Shown: positions 45,171 through 57,159 of the stretch, piece by piece
Position numbering within the stretch: position 1 is the stretch's first letter
Layout of the letters: every line of letters starts with the position of its first letter
Assembly (NCBI GenBank): GCA_947626775.1
Contig: CANQTL010000009.1
Coordinates: 20,277-84,276, forward strand
DNA length: 64,000 nucleotides
Source of the DNA: an uncultured Lachnospiraceae bacterium
GTDB lineage: Bacteria > Bacillota > Clostridia > Lachnospirales > Lachnospiraceae
Reading direction: 5' to 3'
Position numbers and translations under genes: made by a program
The notes under the pieces: generated by a model
The model's input: the letters and a program-made list of their open reading frames with translations, nothing else
Told to the model about the DNA's origin: nothing
Database searches by the model: none

Positions 45171-45542
45171 CTAAAATTTTAAGACGCCTCTCCTGTTTGT
45201 ATGTCGCTTTCTGTAGATTTCATAGAACACGAGAACCTGGATCAGAGCGCTGATCTCTCCGTCCTCTGTATCGCAGCTCTCCCCTTCCGCCTCTCTGATT
45301 CTGCCCGAGACGATCTGTGACAGCCTGTAGAGCTGCCATTTGTCGGGATACTCATCGTAGATCATGCTTCCCTCATAGTCCATACAGTCAAGTGTCTCCG
45401 CTATGATCCTCTGATATTTTTTGGCCTGCAGGGGATACATCTGCTGCAGATACTCCAGATCCCGCGTGACGCTGTCCTCCTGCTGATAGTACAGGGGCAG
45501 CGGATAGGTCATGTAAAACGGCAGTATTCCGGACTGATTCAT
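45171..45542 (-). CDS. Conserved hypothetical protein, 123 aa
   Basis: Small, acidic and aromatic-rich cytoplasmic protein. It has a distinctive block DCMDYEGSMIYDEYPDKWQL followed by ISALIQVLVFYEIYRKRH near the C-terminus. I recall this pattern as a conserved Lachnospiraceae protein without a function. No signal peptide or TM helix. ATG at 45542 after GGAGCGGATGCGGT. It lies between the ATP-synthase terminator and the anchored protein, 104 bases upstream of the latter, so they may be co-transcribed. Confidence 0.7.
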   Translation of the reverse strand: MNQSGILPFYMTYPLPLYYQQEDSVTRDLEYLQQMYPLQAKKYQRIIAETLDCMDYEGSMIYDEYPDKWQLYRLSQIVSGRIREAEGESCDTEDGEISALIQVLVFYEIYRKRHTNRRGVLKF

Positions 45543-45578
45543 ACCGCATCCGCTCCGTATCTTTTTATCCTATCATAT

Positions 45579-45611
45579 GAAAAAAAGGAGCGGATTGTGA
45601 ACCCGCCCCTT
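45579..45611 (-). terminator. Terminator of the atp operon
   Basis: Arms AAGGGGCGG and CCGCTCCTT (minus strand) with one G-T pair, followed by seven T; 15 bases after the atpC stop. Confidence 0.85.
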
Positions 45612-45625
45612 CAGCATTTATACAG

Positions 45626-46036
45626 TTATTCCCGCACGCTCTCAATTCTTGCCACAGCACGCTTCAGCGCCAGCTCCGCTCTCGCCATATCCGTTCCCGG
45701 AGCATGTTCCCTGATTCTCTCCTCGGCTCTTGACCTGGCTTCCTCAGCCCGCGCCACGTCGATCTCCGACGGCCATTCTATAATCTCGGCAAGAATCGTA
45801 ACCTTGTCTGGCAGAACCTCGGTGAACCCGGCGTGAAGCGCGGCTTCCTTCACCTCGTCGCCTCTGGTAATTGTCAGGATACCCGGCGCGATGATCATGG
45901 TCATCGGTATATGATCCCTATAAATACCGACTTCGCCCTCCACTGTGTTAAACTCCACCATAGATACCTCTTCCTCATAGAAGATTCTGTCCGGTGTAAT
46001 AATTTTTAATGTGAAATTTCTGTTATCGTCAGCCAT
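45626..46036 (-). CDS. atpC: ATP synthase epsilon subunit
   Basis: 136 residues. Rotor stalk subunit that links gamma to the ring and can inhibit ATP hydrolysis. Seen: beta sandwich with LKIITPDRIFYEEEVSMVEF, VEGEVGIYRDHIPMT, HAGFTEVLPDKVTILAE and a C-terminal helical hairpin. Last gene of the atp operon, with a strong terminator after it. Confidence 0.96.
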   Translation of the reverse strand: MADDNRNFTLKIITPDRIFYEEEVSMVEFNTVEGEVGIYRDHIPMTMIIAPGILTITRGDEVKEAALHAGFTEVLPDKVTILAEIIEWPSEIDVARAEEARSRAEERIREHAPGTDMARAELALKRAVARIESVRE

Positions 46037-46067
46037 ACGCTACCGCTCCCTTACGAAATCGCCTGTC

Positions 46068-47492
<1,425 letters not shown>

Positions 47493-47541
47493 TCACTCAT
47501 GTTTATTTACTTTCACAGTTCAGCCCACGCCCGCTCAATCA

Positions 47542-48405
47542 CTATGAGATGGCATTTGCACCTGCGATAATTTCTGTTAATTCCTGTGTGATAGATCCCT
47601 GGCGCGCTCTGTTGTACATCAGCGACAGATGATCTATCATTTCCTCAGCATTCGTCGTTGCGGAGTCCATAGCCTGCATTCTCGCGCCGTTCTCGCTGGC
47701 GCATGCCTCCACCAGACCGCCGTAGATCAGGCTGGTGACATATTTCGGAATGATCATGTCCAGCGCCTCGTCGTCCTCAGGCTCGAAATTCATCATCGCC
47801 TTGCTGTCTGTCTCACGCGCCGGCTGCTCCTCTGCGGAAGGTTCCACGGGAAGCAGTTTGAGCAGCGTAGGCTCGTGCACAACGGTATTTTTGAATCCGG
47901 TGTACGCGAGATAGATCTCGCCGATCTCCCCGGCGGCATAAGACGCAAGCAGCCTGCGGCTGATCGCCATAGCGTCCACGTAGGACGGTTCTTCAATGAC
48001 GTCCGGATCTTCCTCCCTGATCGTATATCCATACCGCTGCAGCGCGTCTTTGCCCTTCTTGCCGATCGCGTAGATTTCCAGATCTTCCTTGCGGAAATCG
48101 CCCTTGGTGATCAGCTTGACCACGTTAGAATTATATCCTCCGGCAAGCCCTCGGTTGGAAGTGATCACGACGACCGCTTTCTTCTCGGAATTTCCCGCCT
48201 TCAGATACGGATGATCCAGTCCTCCGGCCTTCGCCAGCATGGAGGTCACCGTCTCGTACATACAGTTAAAGTACGCTTTGGATTCTTCCGCGCGCTGCTT
48301 CGCCCGCTGCAGTTTCACGGTAGAAACAAGTTTCATGGCTTTGGTTATCTGCTGAGTACTCTGTATACTGCCCTTACGCCTTTTTATGTCTCTCATTGAG
48401 GCCAT
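47542..48405 (-). CDS. atpG: ATP synthase gamma subunit
   Basis: 287 residues, central rotor shaft. Seen: MASMRDIKRRKGSIQSTQQI start, the conserved VVITSNRGLAGGYNSNV, and the C-terminal RARQGSITQELTEIIAGA helix. ATG at 48405 after AAGGTG. Confidence 0.97.
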   Translation of the reverse strand: MASMRDIKRRKGSIQSTQQITKAMKLVSTVKLQRAKQRAEESKAYFNCMYETVTSMLAKAGGLDHPYLKAGNSEKKAVVVITSNRGLAGGYNSNVVKLITKGDFRKEDLEIYAIGKKGKDALQRYGYTIREEDPDVIEEPSYVDAMAISRRLLASYAAGEIGEIYLAYTGFKNTVVHEPTLLKLLPVEPSAEEQPARETDSKAMMNFEPEDDEALDMIIPKYVTSLIYGGLVEACASENGARMQAMDSATTNAEEMIDHLSLMYNRARQGSITQELTEIIAGANAIS

Positions 48406-48433
48406 AGCGTCACCTTCTTCTTTCTACTTATCT

Positions 48434-49942
<1,509 letters not shown>

Positions 49943-49988
49943 TCATACGCACCTTTCTTCTTATTTTTGATCTCGGCCTCAACTCCCG

Positions 49989-50534
49989 TCAGAGCTGTAC
50001 CTTCAGTAATTCTTTCTGCAGTTCGTTCAGCTTCGTTCTGATGCTGCTGTCCACGACTCTGTCGCCGATCCGGACCACCATACCGCCGATCAGAGATTCA
50101 TCCACGCTGTAATGCATCTCCATCTTCGTGTATTTCGTCGTATCCAGCAGTCTGCGCTCGATCCTGCCGCGCTGTTCTTCCCTGAGCGGAACCGCCGTAG
50201 TCACTGTCGCGATACCGATTCCCTGATACCGCTTCACCTCCGCGATAAAATAGTCGATGATCGCATCGATATCGCGGTAGCGGTCTTTTGTGATCACCAC
50301 CGTGAGGAAACCCATAAGCTCTTCCGACACTCTGCCCTCAAACACATTACGGGCAACCTTGATCTTCTCCTCCTTGATGATCTTAGGGTGGTTCATCAGT
50401 CTGCCAAATTCCTCATTTTCGGAGAGCACCTGTTTCAGCTGTTCGACTTCCTCCAGCAATACGTCCACCTTGTTCTTCTCGACCGCAAGTTCAAACAGCG
50501 CGTCTCCGTATGTCTTTGAAATTAGCTTAGCCAT
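49989..50534 (-). CDS. atpH: ATP synthase delta subunit
   Basis: 181 residues; stator subunit linking F1 to subunit b. Seen: YGDALFELAVEKNKVD start, the N-terminal helical bundle, and the C-terminal DESLIGGMVVRIGDRVVDSS signature. The ATG at 50534 overlaps the atpF end by 13 bases (AGGTGAGGG upstream), giving coupled translation. Confidence 0.95.
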   Translation of the reverse strand: MAKLISKTYGDALFELAVEKNKVDVLLEEVEQLKQVLSENEEFGRLMNHPKIIKEEKIKVARNVFEGRVSEELMGFLTVVITKDRYRDIDAIIDYFIAEVKRYQGIGIATVTTAVPLREEQRGRIERRLLDTTKYTKMEMHYSVDESLIGGMVVRIGDRVVDSSIRTKLNELQKELLKVQL

Positions 50535-51082
50535 GTGCCCTCACCTATTTCTTTCAACGTCTCTTCAATCAAACTGTCCTGAACGGTCGTATCGATCGCG
50601 GCGTTCACGACCTTGCCTGCCATCAGAGATGCCAGAACCACCATCTCGCGCTTCACCTCGTCGACCGCCTTGCTCTTCTCGAGCTCCGCCTCTACGCCGG
50701 CTCTCTCGATGATCCTCGCGGCCTCTTCCTTTGCGTCCGCTATGATCTTGTTCTCATTGGCAAGCGCTTTTTTGCGCGCTTCGCCCAAAATAGCCTCGGC
50801 TTCCTTGTCGATGTCTTTCAGTTTCGCCTCGTACTCTGCCTTCAGCGCACGCGCGTCTTCCATGTCCGCGGCGGCGCTGTCGAGTTCGTTCTTGATCCGG
50901 TTCTGCCTGTTCTGCATCATGTTCCTCACAGGATTGAACAGGAGATGCGACGCGATCAGAAACAGCGCGAACACGGCTATGATCATCAGGACGGCGTCAT
51001 GCAGAAGCTGAAAATCCAGATCAAACAGTCTGGGTTCCATCTGCGCGGACGCCAATACCATCTGTGTCGCTAACGTACCCAA
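50522..51082 (-). CDS. atpF: ATP synthase b subunit
   Basis: 186 residues. Peripheral stalk: one TM helix (about 30-50) then a long charged coiled coil (about 60-150) and a C-terminal segment that meets delta. The start is taken as TTG at 51082 because AGGAGG lies eight bases upstream; ATGs at 51061 and 51040 are alternatives. Overlaps atpH. Confidence 0.93.
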   Translation of the reverse strand: MGTLATQMVLASAQMEPRLFDLDFQLLHDAVLMIIAVFALFLIASHLLFNPVRNMMQNRQNRIKNELDSAAADMEDARALKAEYEAKLKDIDKEAEAILGEARKKALANENKIIADAKEEAARIIERAGVEAELEKSKAVDEVKREMVVLASLMAGKVVNAAIDTTVQDSLIEETLKEIGEGTWLS

Positions 51083-51129
51083 GCCCTTATCCTCCTTTCT
51101 GTCGTCTTAAAAACACGCCTCATGTTTTC

Positions 51130-51390
<261 letters not shown>

Positions 51391-51451
51391 TTATTTCCTC
51401 CTTTTAGTCTTATAAAATTAAAAATGGTATTTCCTTCCCTGTCTCATACGC

Positions 51452-52177
51452 CTACTCGTCCGTTGTGCAGGCGTCGGTAATGTATGTCATCGTCAACATA
51501 CAGAACACATAAGTCTGAATCGCGCCGGAGAACAGATCGAAGTACACGTGCAGCGCCGCCGGCCAGACAACCGCGATCTTCGCGAGCAGCCCGTATATGA
51601 GCGCCATCATGACGGTTCCCGACAGAACGTTCGCGAACAGACGAAGCGACAGCGAAACCGGCACCGCCACCCAGCCGATAATGTTGATCGGCGCCCAGAA
51701 CGGCCACGGGTCGCACAGTTCCGCAACGACGCCTCTGACCTTCTTGTGCTTGAATTTGTTGAAGTGGATCAACGTGAACGTCATCAAACCCAGCGCCAGC
51801 GTCACGCCGTAATCCGCAGTCGGCGGCCTGAGTCCGAACAGTCCGGATATGTTGCTGAGCAGGATGAAGATAAAGATCGTCCCGATATAATTGCGGAATT
51901 TCGGGCTGAACTTCCCCATAACCCCGCCGATCATATTGTCCAGCATCTCCACCACCAGTTCCGCAATATTCTGGAAAGTCCCCGGAACGTCCGTGGCATG
52001 TCTTACGGCGCGGTTAGCCGCAATGCAGAAGCCGACGATCACCAGCATGACGATCAGCACGCACACATGAGTTGTCGTGATCCAGATGGTCTGTCCGAAC
52101 AATTCGTAGGAAAAAACGCCGTGGACCATAAAGTCGATGTCGGCGCCTCCCGAAGTCAGAAGAACACCCTGTTCCAT
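51452..52177 (-). CDS. atpB: ATP synthase a subunit
   Basis: 241 residues, five or six TM helices, forms the ion half-channels. Seen: NIAELVVEMLDNMIGGVMG, LLSNISGLFGLRPPTADYGV and the essential Arg in VSLSLRLFANVLSG, plus a C-terminal FDLFSGAIQTYVFCMLTM. ATG at 52177 after GGAGGTGATAGT. Confidence 0.96.
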   Translation of the reverse strand: MEQGVLLTSGGADIDFMVHGVFSYELFGQTIWITTTHVCVLIVMLVIVGFCIAANRAVRHATDVPGTFQNIAELVVEMLDNMIGGVMGKFSPKFRNYIGTIFIFILLSNISGLFGLRPPTADYGVTLALGLMTFTLIHFNKFKHKKVRGVVAELCDPWPFWAPINIIGWVAVPVSLSLRLFANVLSGTVMMALIYGLLAKIAVVWPAALHVYFDLFSGAIQTYVFCMLTMTYITDACTTDE

Positions 52178-52196
52178 ACTATCACCTCCTCCATAT

Positions 52197-52586
52197 CTAT
52201 ATTTTGATTATCCTGGAACGGATCTTGCACATCCACGGATTCAGGTACGCGGAAATCTTCATTCCCATATATCCGCAGAACATAAAAATCGGATTGGCAA
52301 AATCCGTATAAATCAGCACGAACATTACGGCCACCAGCACAAGATACCTGATCAGATTGTTTGCGCCGACCGTTTTTGCCGCCTGCCTGGCCGCCTGCTC
52401 CATCCCCCTGTCGATCGACCACCACATATGTACCGCTCCCGCCACTGCGAGGAACACGCCGATCCAGAGCCCGAGACTGTAATCCGCCCGCCTGGAAAAG
52501 CACAGGAGCACGGCCTGGAATATCACGCCGTACAGAAGAATCCCCAGGCACAGATCAAACAGCGTCGGATCAATTTTCTTTTTCAT
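52197..52586 (-). CDS. ATP synthase subunit I-like protein
   Basis: 129 residues with four TM helices (about 15-33, 40-58, 72-92, 98-115). Position directly before atpB and after a small membrane gene fits AtpI/subunit I, an assembly factor for the c ring and possibly a Mg2+ or Ca2+ route. The ATG at 52586 lies inside the 3' end of the preceding gene (17-base overlap). Sequence conservation in this family is low, so position carries most of the weight. Confidence 0.7.
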   Translation of the reverse strand: MKKKIDPTLFDLCLGILLYGVIFQAVLLCFSRRADYSLGLWIGVFLAVAGAVHMWWSIDRGMEQAARQAAKTVGANNLIRYLVLVAVMFVLIYTDFANPIFMFCGYMGMKISAYLNPWMCKIRSRIIKI

Positions 52587-52857
52587 GGACATTCTCATCA
52601 CTCTCGCCACTTTGCCGCTCCTTGCCGCGTCTGCGGGTCTGCGCAGGGGTTTCATATATTTTCTTCGCAAATCTGAATACGTTGGTAAAGCCTGCCAGCG
52701 CGCCGACGAAAAACAGCGCGACCGTCCAGTAAGAAGTGCCGAGCTTCCGGTCCAGGAACATCCCGGCAAAAGAACAAATGAAAATAGGGACGAGCATATT
52801 GATACCAAACTGGCTTATCATCATAAGCGCATGGTACACATTCTTATTATATCCCAC
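52570..52857 (-). CDS. AtpZ/ATPase-gene-1-like protein
   Basis: 95 residues, two TM helices (about 15-36 and 47-66) with SFAGMFLDRKLGTSYW between them, the hallmark of the small first protein of many Firmicute atp operons. Start taken as GTG at 52857, five bases after AAGGGG; upstream codons lack a ribosome site and ATG at 52824 would cut the first helix. It is the first gene of the operon and is followed by the subunit I-like gene with an overlap. Confidence 0.75.
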   Translation of the reverse strand: MGYNKNVYHALMMISQFGINMLVPIFICSFAGMFLDRKLGTSYWTVALFFVGALAGFTNVFRFAKKIYETPAQTRRRGKERQSGESDENVHEKEN

Positions 52858-52928
52858 CGCATTCCCCTTCTCACAAAAACGGCCGCTGCGGCGTCCCACA
52901 GATCGGACGCGGACAGCCTACGAGTAAA

Positions 52929-52957
52929 ATTATAACCATTTCTGGTACTTATGTCCA
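52929..52957 (-). promoter_or_regulatory. Promoter of the atp operon
   Basis: Minus strand TGGACA (52957-52952), 17 bases, TATAAT (52934-52929), 72 bases before the first start codon. Confidence 0.75.
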
Positions 52958-53080
52958 GCATTATTGTGAAAAATAGATAAAAAAAGCGAATTTCCCGCGC
53001 AATTTACATTGACTTTTTACCAGCGTCAGTGTAACGTAACGTATAAGAACATCTCTAAGGCACGACCCACAGGAGGTACT

Positions 53081-53575
53081 ATGGCAGATCCGATTCTTTA
53101 CCGCAAAAGACTGATCCCCGAGGAATGCATTCTGTTGAAGGACGACCGCGTCCTGTCGAGGGACGCCGACAGGATCATCACCGCCTGGAACACCATCAAG
53201 CCGCGCAGAGATCTGCATCACGGCTATTCCTGCTACTATCTGCAGGAAGGATTCAAGATCAGCAAATTCTACCGCGAAGACGGCTCTCTTCTCTACTGGT
53301 ACTGCGATATCGTGACCTACGAACACCATCCCGATACGGACACTTACATAGTAACCGATCTGCTGGCGGATGTAATCGTCTACCCGGACGGTTTCGTCAA
53401 AGTCGTCGACCTCGACGAACTCGTCACGGCGCTGAATGACAATTTGATCTCTGAGGATACCCTGAAAACCTCCCTGCGCAATCTGAACAGCCTGCTGGAA
53501 ATTATCTATGCCGGCAAATTCGACAGACTGCAGGCTCCGATCGAACAGATCATCGCCAGGGGAACTGACGGGTGA
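53081..53575 (+). CDS. DUF402 family protein
   Basis: 164 residues. Contains DGSLLYWYCDIVTYE and VTDLLADVIVYPDGFVKVVD, the core of DUF402, whose characterised members are nucleoside di/triphosphatases or related phosphohydrolases. Metal-binding acids (Asp and Glu in those blocks) are present. ATG at 53081 after AGGAGG, with TTGACT at about 53009 as a possible -35. Single gene, converging with the SleB-type hydrolase. The substrate is not known. Confidence 0.85.
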   Translation: MADPILYRKRLIPEECILLKDDRVLSRDADRIITAWNTIKPRRDLHHGYSCYYLQEGFKISKFYREDGSLLYWYCDIVTYEHHPDTDTYIVTDLLADVIVYPDGFVKVVDLDELVTALNDNLISEDTLKTSLRNLNSLLEIIYAGKFDRLQAPIEQIIARGTDG

Positions 53576-53615
53576 AACCCGCAAAGCGTGTTTCAGCTCG
53601 TTTACGCGGGCGCCG

Positions 53616-54812
53616 TCAATAGAAGATATGCCCGCCGATGGTGTATTTCGGCGTCACGCCGTCAATCGGCGTTCTGAAGTAGACGCAGTTGCCCACATTG
53701 GTCGTGCCGCTCATGACTTCGTCCGCGGCCTGGTAACAGCTCGCCGTCGCCCTGCCTTCCGCCAGCGCCAGCGCCAGCCTGCCGCTGGCCACCGGCGAGA
53801 ACTGGCCGGACTGATAAATAACGCCTGTTACAGTATCTGGATAGACCGAGCTGAGCACTCTGTTCATGACCACGGAACCGACCGCCACCTGACCCACATA
53901 GGGTTCGCCGCCGGCTTCGCAGTAAATCAGATTCGCCAGAAGATACCTGTCGCCCTCCGCAAAGGACACCTCGGAAATATCCCGCCAGCTCGACTGCGCC
54001 GCCAGTTCCGCCATACGGATTTCTTCCGCCAGCTTCGCTTTCAGAACGGAAATATTTTCCTCCTGCTCCTTGATCTGCTGCTCATAGGCGAGCGCCTGCG
54101 CTTCCGCCTCCGATATCTGTCCTTCGGTCGCGTCAATGGACTGCGAGGTCTGGCTGACAAGCCCCGAAACGCGGCTCTGTTCCGCTACCACCTGTACCTT
54201 GTAGTCGTCCAGATCTTTCTTGTCCGTCTCAAGCTGCGCCATATCCCGCTCAAGCTCTTCTTCCTTCTGCTCCATCTTCGCCTGCGCGTCCTTGTAATCC
54301 TGCAGCACCTTCTGCTGATAGGCGGACAACTGCTCAATATAGCTGTTCTTGTTCAGGAAATCCGAGAAACTCCCCGCCGAAAAGAACAGCTCCAAATACA
54401 GATAATCGCTTCTCTCGTACATGAACCGGATCTGCTTCTTCATCGTCGCATACTGCTCGTCCTTGAGACGGATCGCCTCTTCCAGCTCGCGCTGCACCTG
54501 TTCGATATCGGCGTTCAGCGTGTCGATCTCCGATTCTTTCGTGTGAATCTTACTCTCCAAATCGCTCAGGTTGTTGCTCACCTGCGAGAGTTCTGTATTC
54601 AGGGTTGTCAGCGCGCCCTCCAGAGAATCTTTCTGTTCATTCAGATTGTTCAGATTCTCCTTTGTTCCCTCCAGCGCGGATTCCGTATCTTTTTTTTCCT
54701 CTTCGGCCTGTTCCAGCTGCCGGCGCGTCTCATCCGTCGCCTGAGCGGTGACGGTCGTAAATCCAAGCATCAAGACTGCCGCCGCCACAGCCGCTGTCCG
54801 CCTGCACCTCAT
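53616..54812 (-). CDS. Cell-wall hydrolase: coiled coil plus SleB/CwlJ-type domain
   Basis: 398 residues. Signal peptide (1-25, cleavage near AQA), a long coiled coil (about 28-265) like that of PcsB/CwlO-type proteins, then a hydrolase_2 domain: LANLIYCEAGGEPYVGQVAV (catalytic Glu), SVVMNRVLSS, SGQFSPVASGRL, and a C-terminal FRTPIDGVTPKYTIGGHIFY. The SleB/CwlJ fold cleaves spore-cortex or vegetative peptidoglycan. The fusion to a coiled coil suggests regulation by another membrane protein, for example FtsEX. ATG at 54812. It is followed by a DUF402 gene on the other strand. Confidence 0.92.
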   Translation of the reverse strand: MRCRRTAAVAAAVLMLGFTTVTAQATDETRRQLEQAEEEKKDTESALEGTKENLNNLNEQKDSLEGALTTLNTELSQVSNNLSDLESKIHTKESEIDTLNADIEQVQRELEEAIRLKDEQYATMKKQIRFMYERSDYLYLELFFSAGSFSDFLNKNSYIEQLSAYQQKVLQDYKDAQAKMEQKEEELERDMAQLETDKKDLDDYKVQVVAEQSRVSGLVSQTSQSIDATEGQISEAEAQALAYEQQIKEQEENISVLKAKLAEEIRMAELAAQSSWRDISEVSFAEGDRYLLANLIYCEAGGEPYVGQVAVGSVVMNRVLSSVYPDTVTGVIYQSGQFSPVASGRLALALAEGRATASCYQAADEVMSGTTNVGNCVYFRTPIDGVTPKYTIGGHIFY

Positions 54813-54835
54813 AAACTTCCTCCGTATATACGACT

Positions 54836-55264
54836 TTACTGCTCGATCATTCCCACTCTTCTCACGTGCTTCTCCTCCGCAGAAAAGTCCGTGTGCAGAA
54901 AAGCGTCCACAATGCTGACGCCGAGATTCGGCCCTACGATGCCCCCGCCCATGGCGAGTACATTTGCGTCATTGTGCAGTCTGGTCATCCTGGCCGACAG
55001 CGTATCCGCGCACAGCGCACAGCGAATCCCCTTAACCTTATTGGCGGTGATGGAGATTCCGATGCCCGTCGTGCAGATAACGATACCTTTCTCGCACTCT
55101 CCCCCGGCCACCGCCTCCGCAACAGCCCGTCCATAGATCGGATAATCGCAGGATTTCTTGTCATAACACCCGTAATCCTTATACTCGATCCCCTGTTCCT
55201 TCAGATATGCGATAACCGCTTCCTTCAGATCAAATCCGCCGTGATCGCTCCCAATCGCTATCAT
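54836..55264 (-). CDS. rpiB: Ribose-5-phosphate isomerase B
   Basis: 142 residues. Interconverts ribose 5-phosphate and ribulose 5-phosphate. Seen: AIGSDHGGFDLKEAVI, DYGCYDKKSCDYP, CTTGIGISITANKVKGIRCA with the catalytic Cys, and HNDANVLAMGG. ATG at 55264 preferred because GGAGGG is six bases upstream; ATG at 55270 would leave no spacing. It lies between the Sua5-type gene and the SleB-type gene, all in one direction with short gaps. Confidence 0.95.
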   Translation of the reverse strand: MIAIGSDHGGFDLKEAVIAYLKEQGIEYKDYGCYDKKSCDYPIYGRAVAEAVAGGECEKGIVICTTGIGISITANKVKGIRCALCADTLSARMTRLHNDANVLAMGGGIVGPNLGVSIVDAFLHTDFSAEEKHVRRVGMIEQ

Positions 55265-55286
55265 AGCCATCCCTCCGTTTTCTCTG

Positions 55287-56339
55287 TTATGATACATGCA
55301 CGATCCTGTGTCCCGCCGCTTTTAACAGTCTGTTCATGATCGCCTGCCCGATGCCGTCGGTATCGAACGCCTCCGCATAGATGACCTCCACGTTCTCATC
55401 ATCGAACTCCCGCAGAATGCGGTACAGTTCCCGTGCAACCGTCTCCTCGCTGCGCCTGTCTCCCGCACTTTTGCACACGTCGGCCCGATACCGTCCCACG
55501 CTCGCATCGGTGCATATGACGCCCGTTTTCCTGCCTTCTGCGCGGTGCCGTTCGATCCTGCCGTTGATATATTCTATCACACATTCTCCGGTTCCGTCTA
55601 CAATCGTCAGCTCTCCTCTGGGCGCATAATGCCTGTACTTCATGCCGGGCGCCCTGGGAGCCTGTCCGGAATCGTCCCGCATCATCGTACCGTCCTCGGC
55701 GACCTCCCCGAGCACCTCCTCCAGCATCCGTCTCGTAATGTATCCCGGCCGCAGAATAGCCGGCGGCTCCGTCGTCAGATCGACAATCGTAGACTCCAGG
55801 CCGATCTCCACATCGCCGCTGTCCAAGATCATATTGATCCTGCCGTCCAGATCCTCTATGACATACTTCGCCAGCGTAGGGCTTGGTCTTCCCGAACGGT
55901 TCGCGCTGGGCGCGGCCACATAGCCGCCTGCTGCCCGAATCAGCTCCCGCGCGACAGGATGAACCGGCATCCGTACCGCCACTGTATCCAGCCCGCCCGT
56001 CGTCTCACGGGGCACGATATCCGCTTTCGGCAGGATCATCGTAAGCGGCCCCGGCCAGAACCGCCCGGCCAGCTTCCGCGCGCTCTCCGGCACCTCCCGC
56101 GCGACCGTCCCCAGCGCGTCCATATCGGCGATATGTACGATCAGCGGGTTGTCCGAGGGTCTTCCCTTCGCCCGGTAGATCTTCTCCGACGACTGCGCAT
56201 TCAGAGCATCGCCTCCCAGGCCGTACACCGTCTCCGTCGGAAAAGCCACAAGACCGCCCGCTCTGATCACTTCTCCCGCTGCGTCAATGAGCGCCGCGTC
56301 AATATGATTCTCGTCTATCCGGACCAGCTTCGTCTCCAC
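55287..56339 (-). CDS. L-threonylcarbamoyladenylate synthase (Sua5/YrdC type)
   Basis: 350 residues: a YrdC/TsaC domain (about 10-210; AFPTETVYGLGGDAL, KGRPSDNPLIVHI, PGPLTMIL, APSANRSGRPSPT) and a C-terminal Sua5 domain (about 230-345; APGMKYRHYAPRGELT). Makes threonylcarbamoyl-AMP for the t6A modification of tRNA. Starts with GTG at 56339 after AAGGATAAGG. Four bases separate its start from the cwlD stop, so they are co-transcribed. Confidence 0.94.
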   Translation of the reverse strand: METKLVRIDENHIDAALIDAAGEVIRAGGLVAFPTETVYGLGGDALNAQSSEKIYRAKGRPSDNPLIVHIADMDALGTVAREVPESARKLAGRFWPGPLTMILPKADIVPRETTGGLDTVAVRMPVHPVARELIRAAGGYVAAPSANRSGRPSPTLAKYVIEDLDGRINMILDSGDVEIGLESTIVDLTTEPPAILRPGYITRRMLEEVLGEVAEDGTMMRDDSGQAPRAPGMKYRHYAPRGELTIVDGTGECVIEYINGRIERHRAEGRKTGVICTDASVGRYRADVCKSAGDRRSEETVARELYRILREFDDENVEVIYAEAFDTDGIGQAIMNRLLKAAGHRIVHVS

Positions 56340-56343
56340 GCCC

Positions 56344-57084
56344 TTATCCTTCCCTGTCTGTCTCCCCGTTCAGCCATTGCAGGATCGCCAGATGAATCGC
56401 CCAGGCTGCCTTCTCCTGATAGGAGTCCGACGACAGCTTCTGCGCCTCCTCATAATTCGACAAAAATCCGCACTCCACGATTACGATCGGCACGGAAGTC
56501 TTTTTCAGCAGATAATAACTGTCATTCGCTTTCGCCTGCCTGGCATTGTCCCTGTCCAGCTCCCGGGCCATGATCTGCTGTATGCGTTCGGCCAGTTCCT
56601 TACTGCGGCTGCTGGTCGCATAATAAAATACCTGAGCGCCGTGCACATATTCCTCATGATAACTGTTCTGGTGTATGCTCACCACCAGATCGGGCCGATG
56701 CTTCTCGATAAGCGCCACCCGATTTTTCATATCCTGCACTTTCTTGTTGGATGCATCCTCGTCGTACAGCCCTCTGTCAGAATCTCTCGTCAGGATGACC
56801 TCGACGTCCTGCATCTGAAGGAATTTCTGCAGTTTCAACGCAATCTGCAGATTGATATCCTTCTCCAGGCTGCCGTCTATTCCCACCTTGCCAGGATCCT
56901 GTCCGCCATGTCCCGCATCGATCACAACACATGGTCTGTCCTTTTCCGGTGCCGCTGTGTCCGACGAAACGGCCGTCAGCAGCCGCCCGCCGCCACGCAC
57001 GGCCAGACAGAACACTGCGGCCATCAGCAGCAGAAGCGCCGCTCTGCCAGACGCCTCTCGGTCCTCTTGCCTCTCCCTCTTCAT
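56344..57084 (-). CDS. cwlD: N-acetylmuramoyl-L-alanine amidase, CwlD type
   Basis: 246 residues. One N-terminal TM/signal segment (about 17-38), then the amidase_3 domain with zinc ligands in IDAGHGGQDPG, GSLEKDIN and VVSIHQNSY, and the catalytic Glu in IVIVECGFLSN. CwlD starts muramic-delta-lactam formation in spore cortex. Spore context is supported by spoVT and the SleB-type gene nearby, but the sequence alone does not separate CwlD from vegetative amidases. ATG at 57084. Confidence 0.85.
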   Translation of the reverse strand: MKRERQEDREASGRAALLLLMAAVFCLAVRGGGRLLTAVSSDTAAPEKDRPCVVIDAGHGGQDPGKVGIDGSLEKDINLQIALKLQKFLQMQDVEVILTRDSDRGLYDEDASNKKVQDMKNRVALIEKHRPDLVVSIHQNSYHEEYVHGAQVFYYATSSRSKELAERIQQIMARELDRDNARQAKANDSYYLLKKTSVPIVIVECGFLSNYEEAQKLSSDSYQEKAAWAIHLAILQWLNGETDREG

Positions 57085-57159
57085 ATCCCATTCCCAACAT
57101 TCGTTCCTCTATAAATGCATATGAAGAGAGTCCCTGAAAAATGCCGCCGCCCGTCTTCT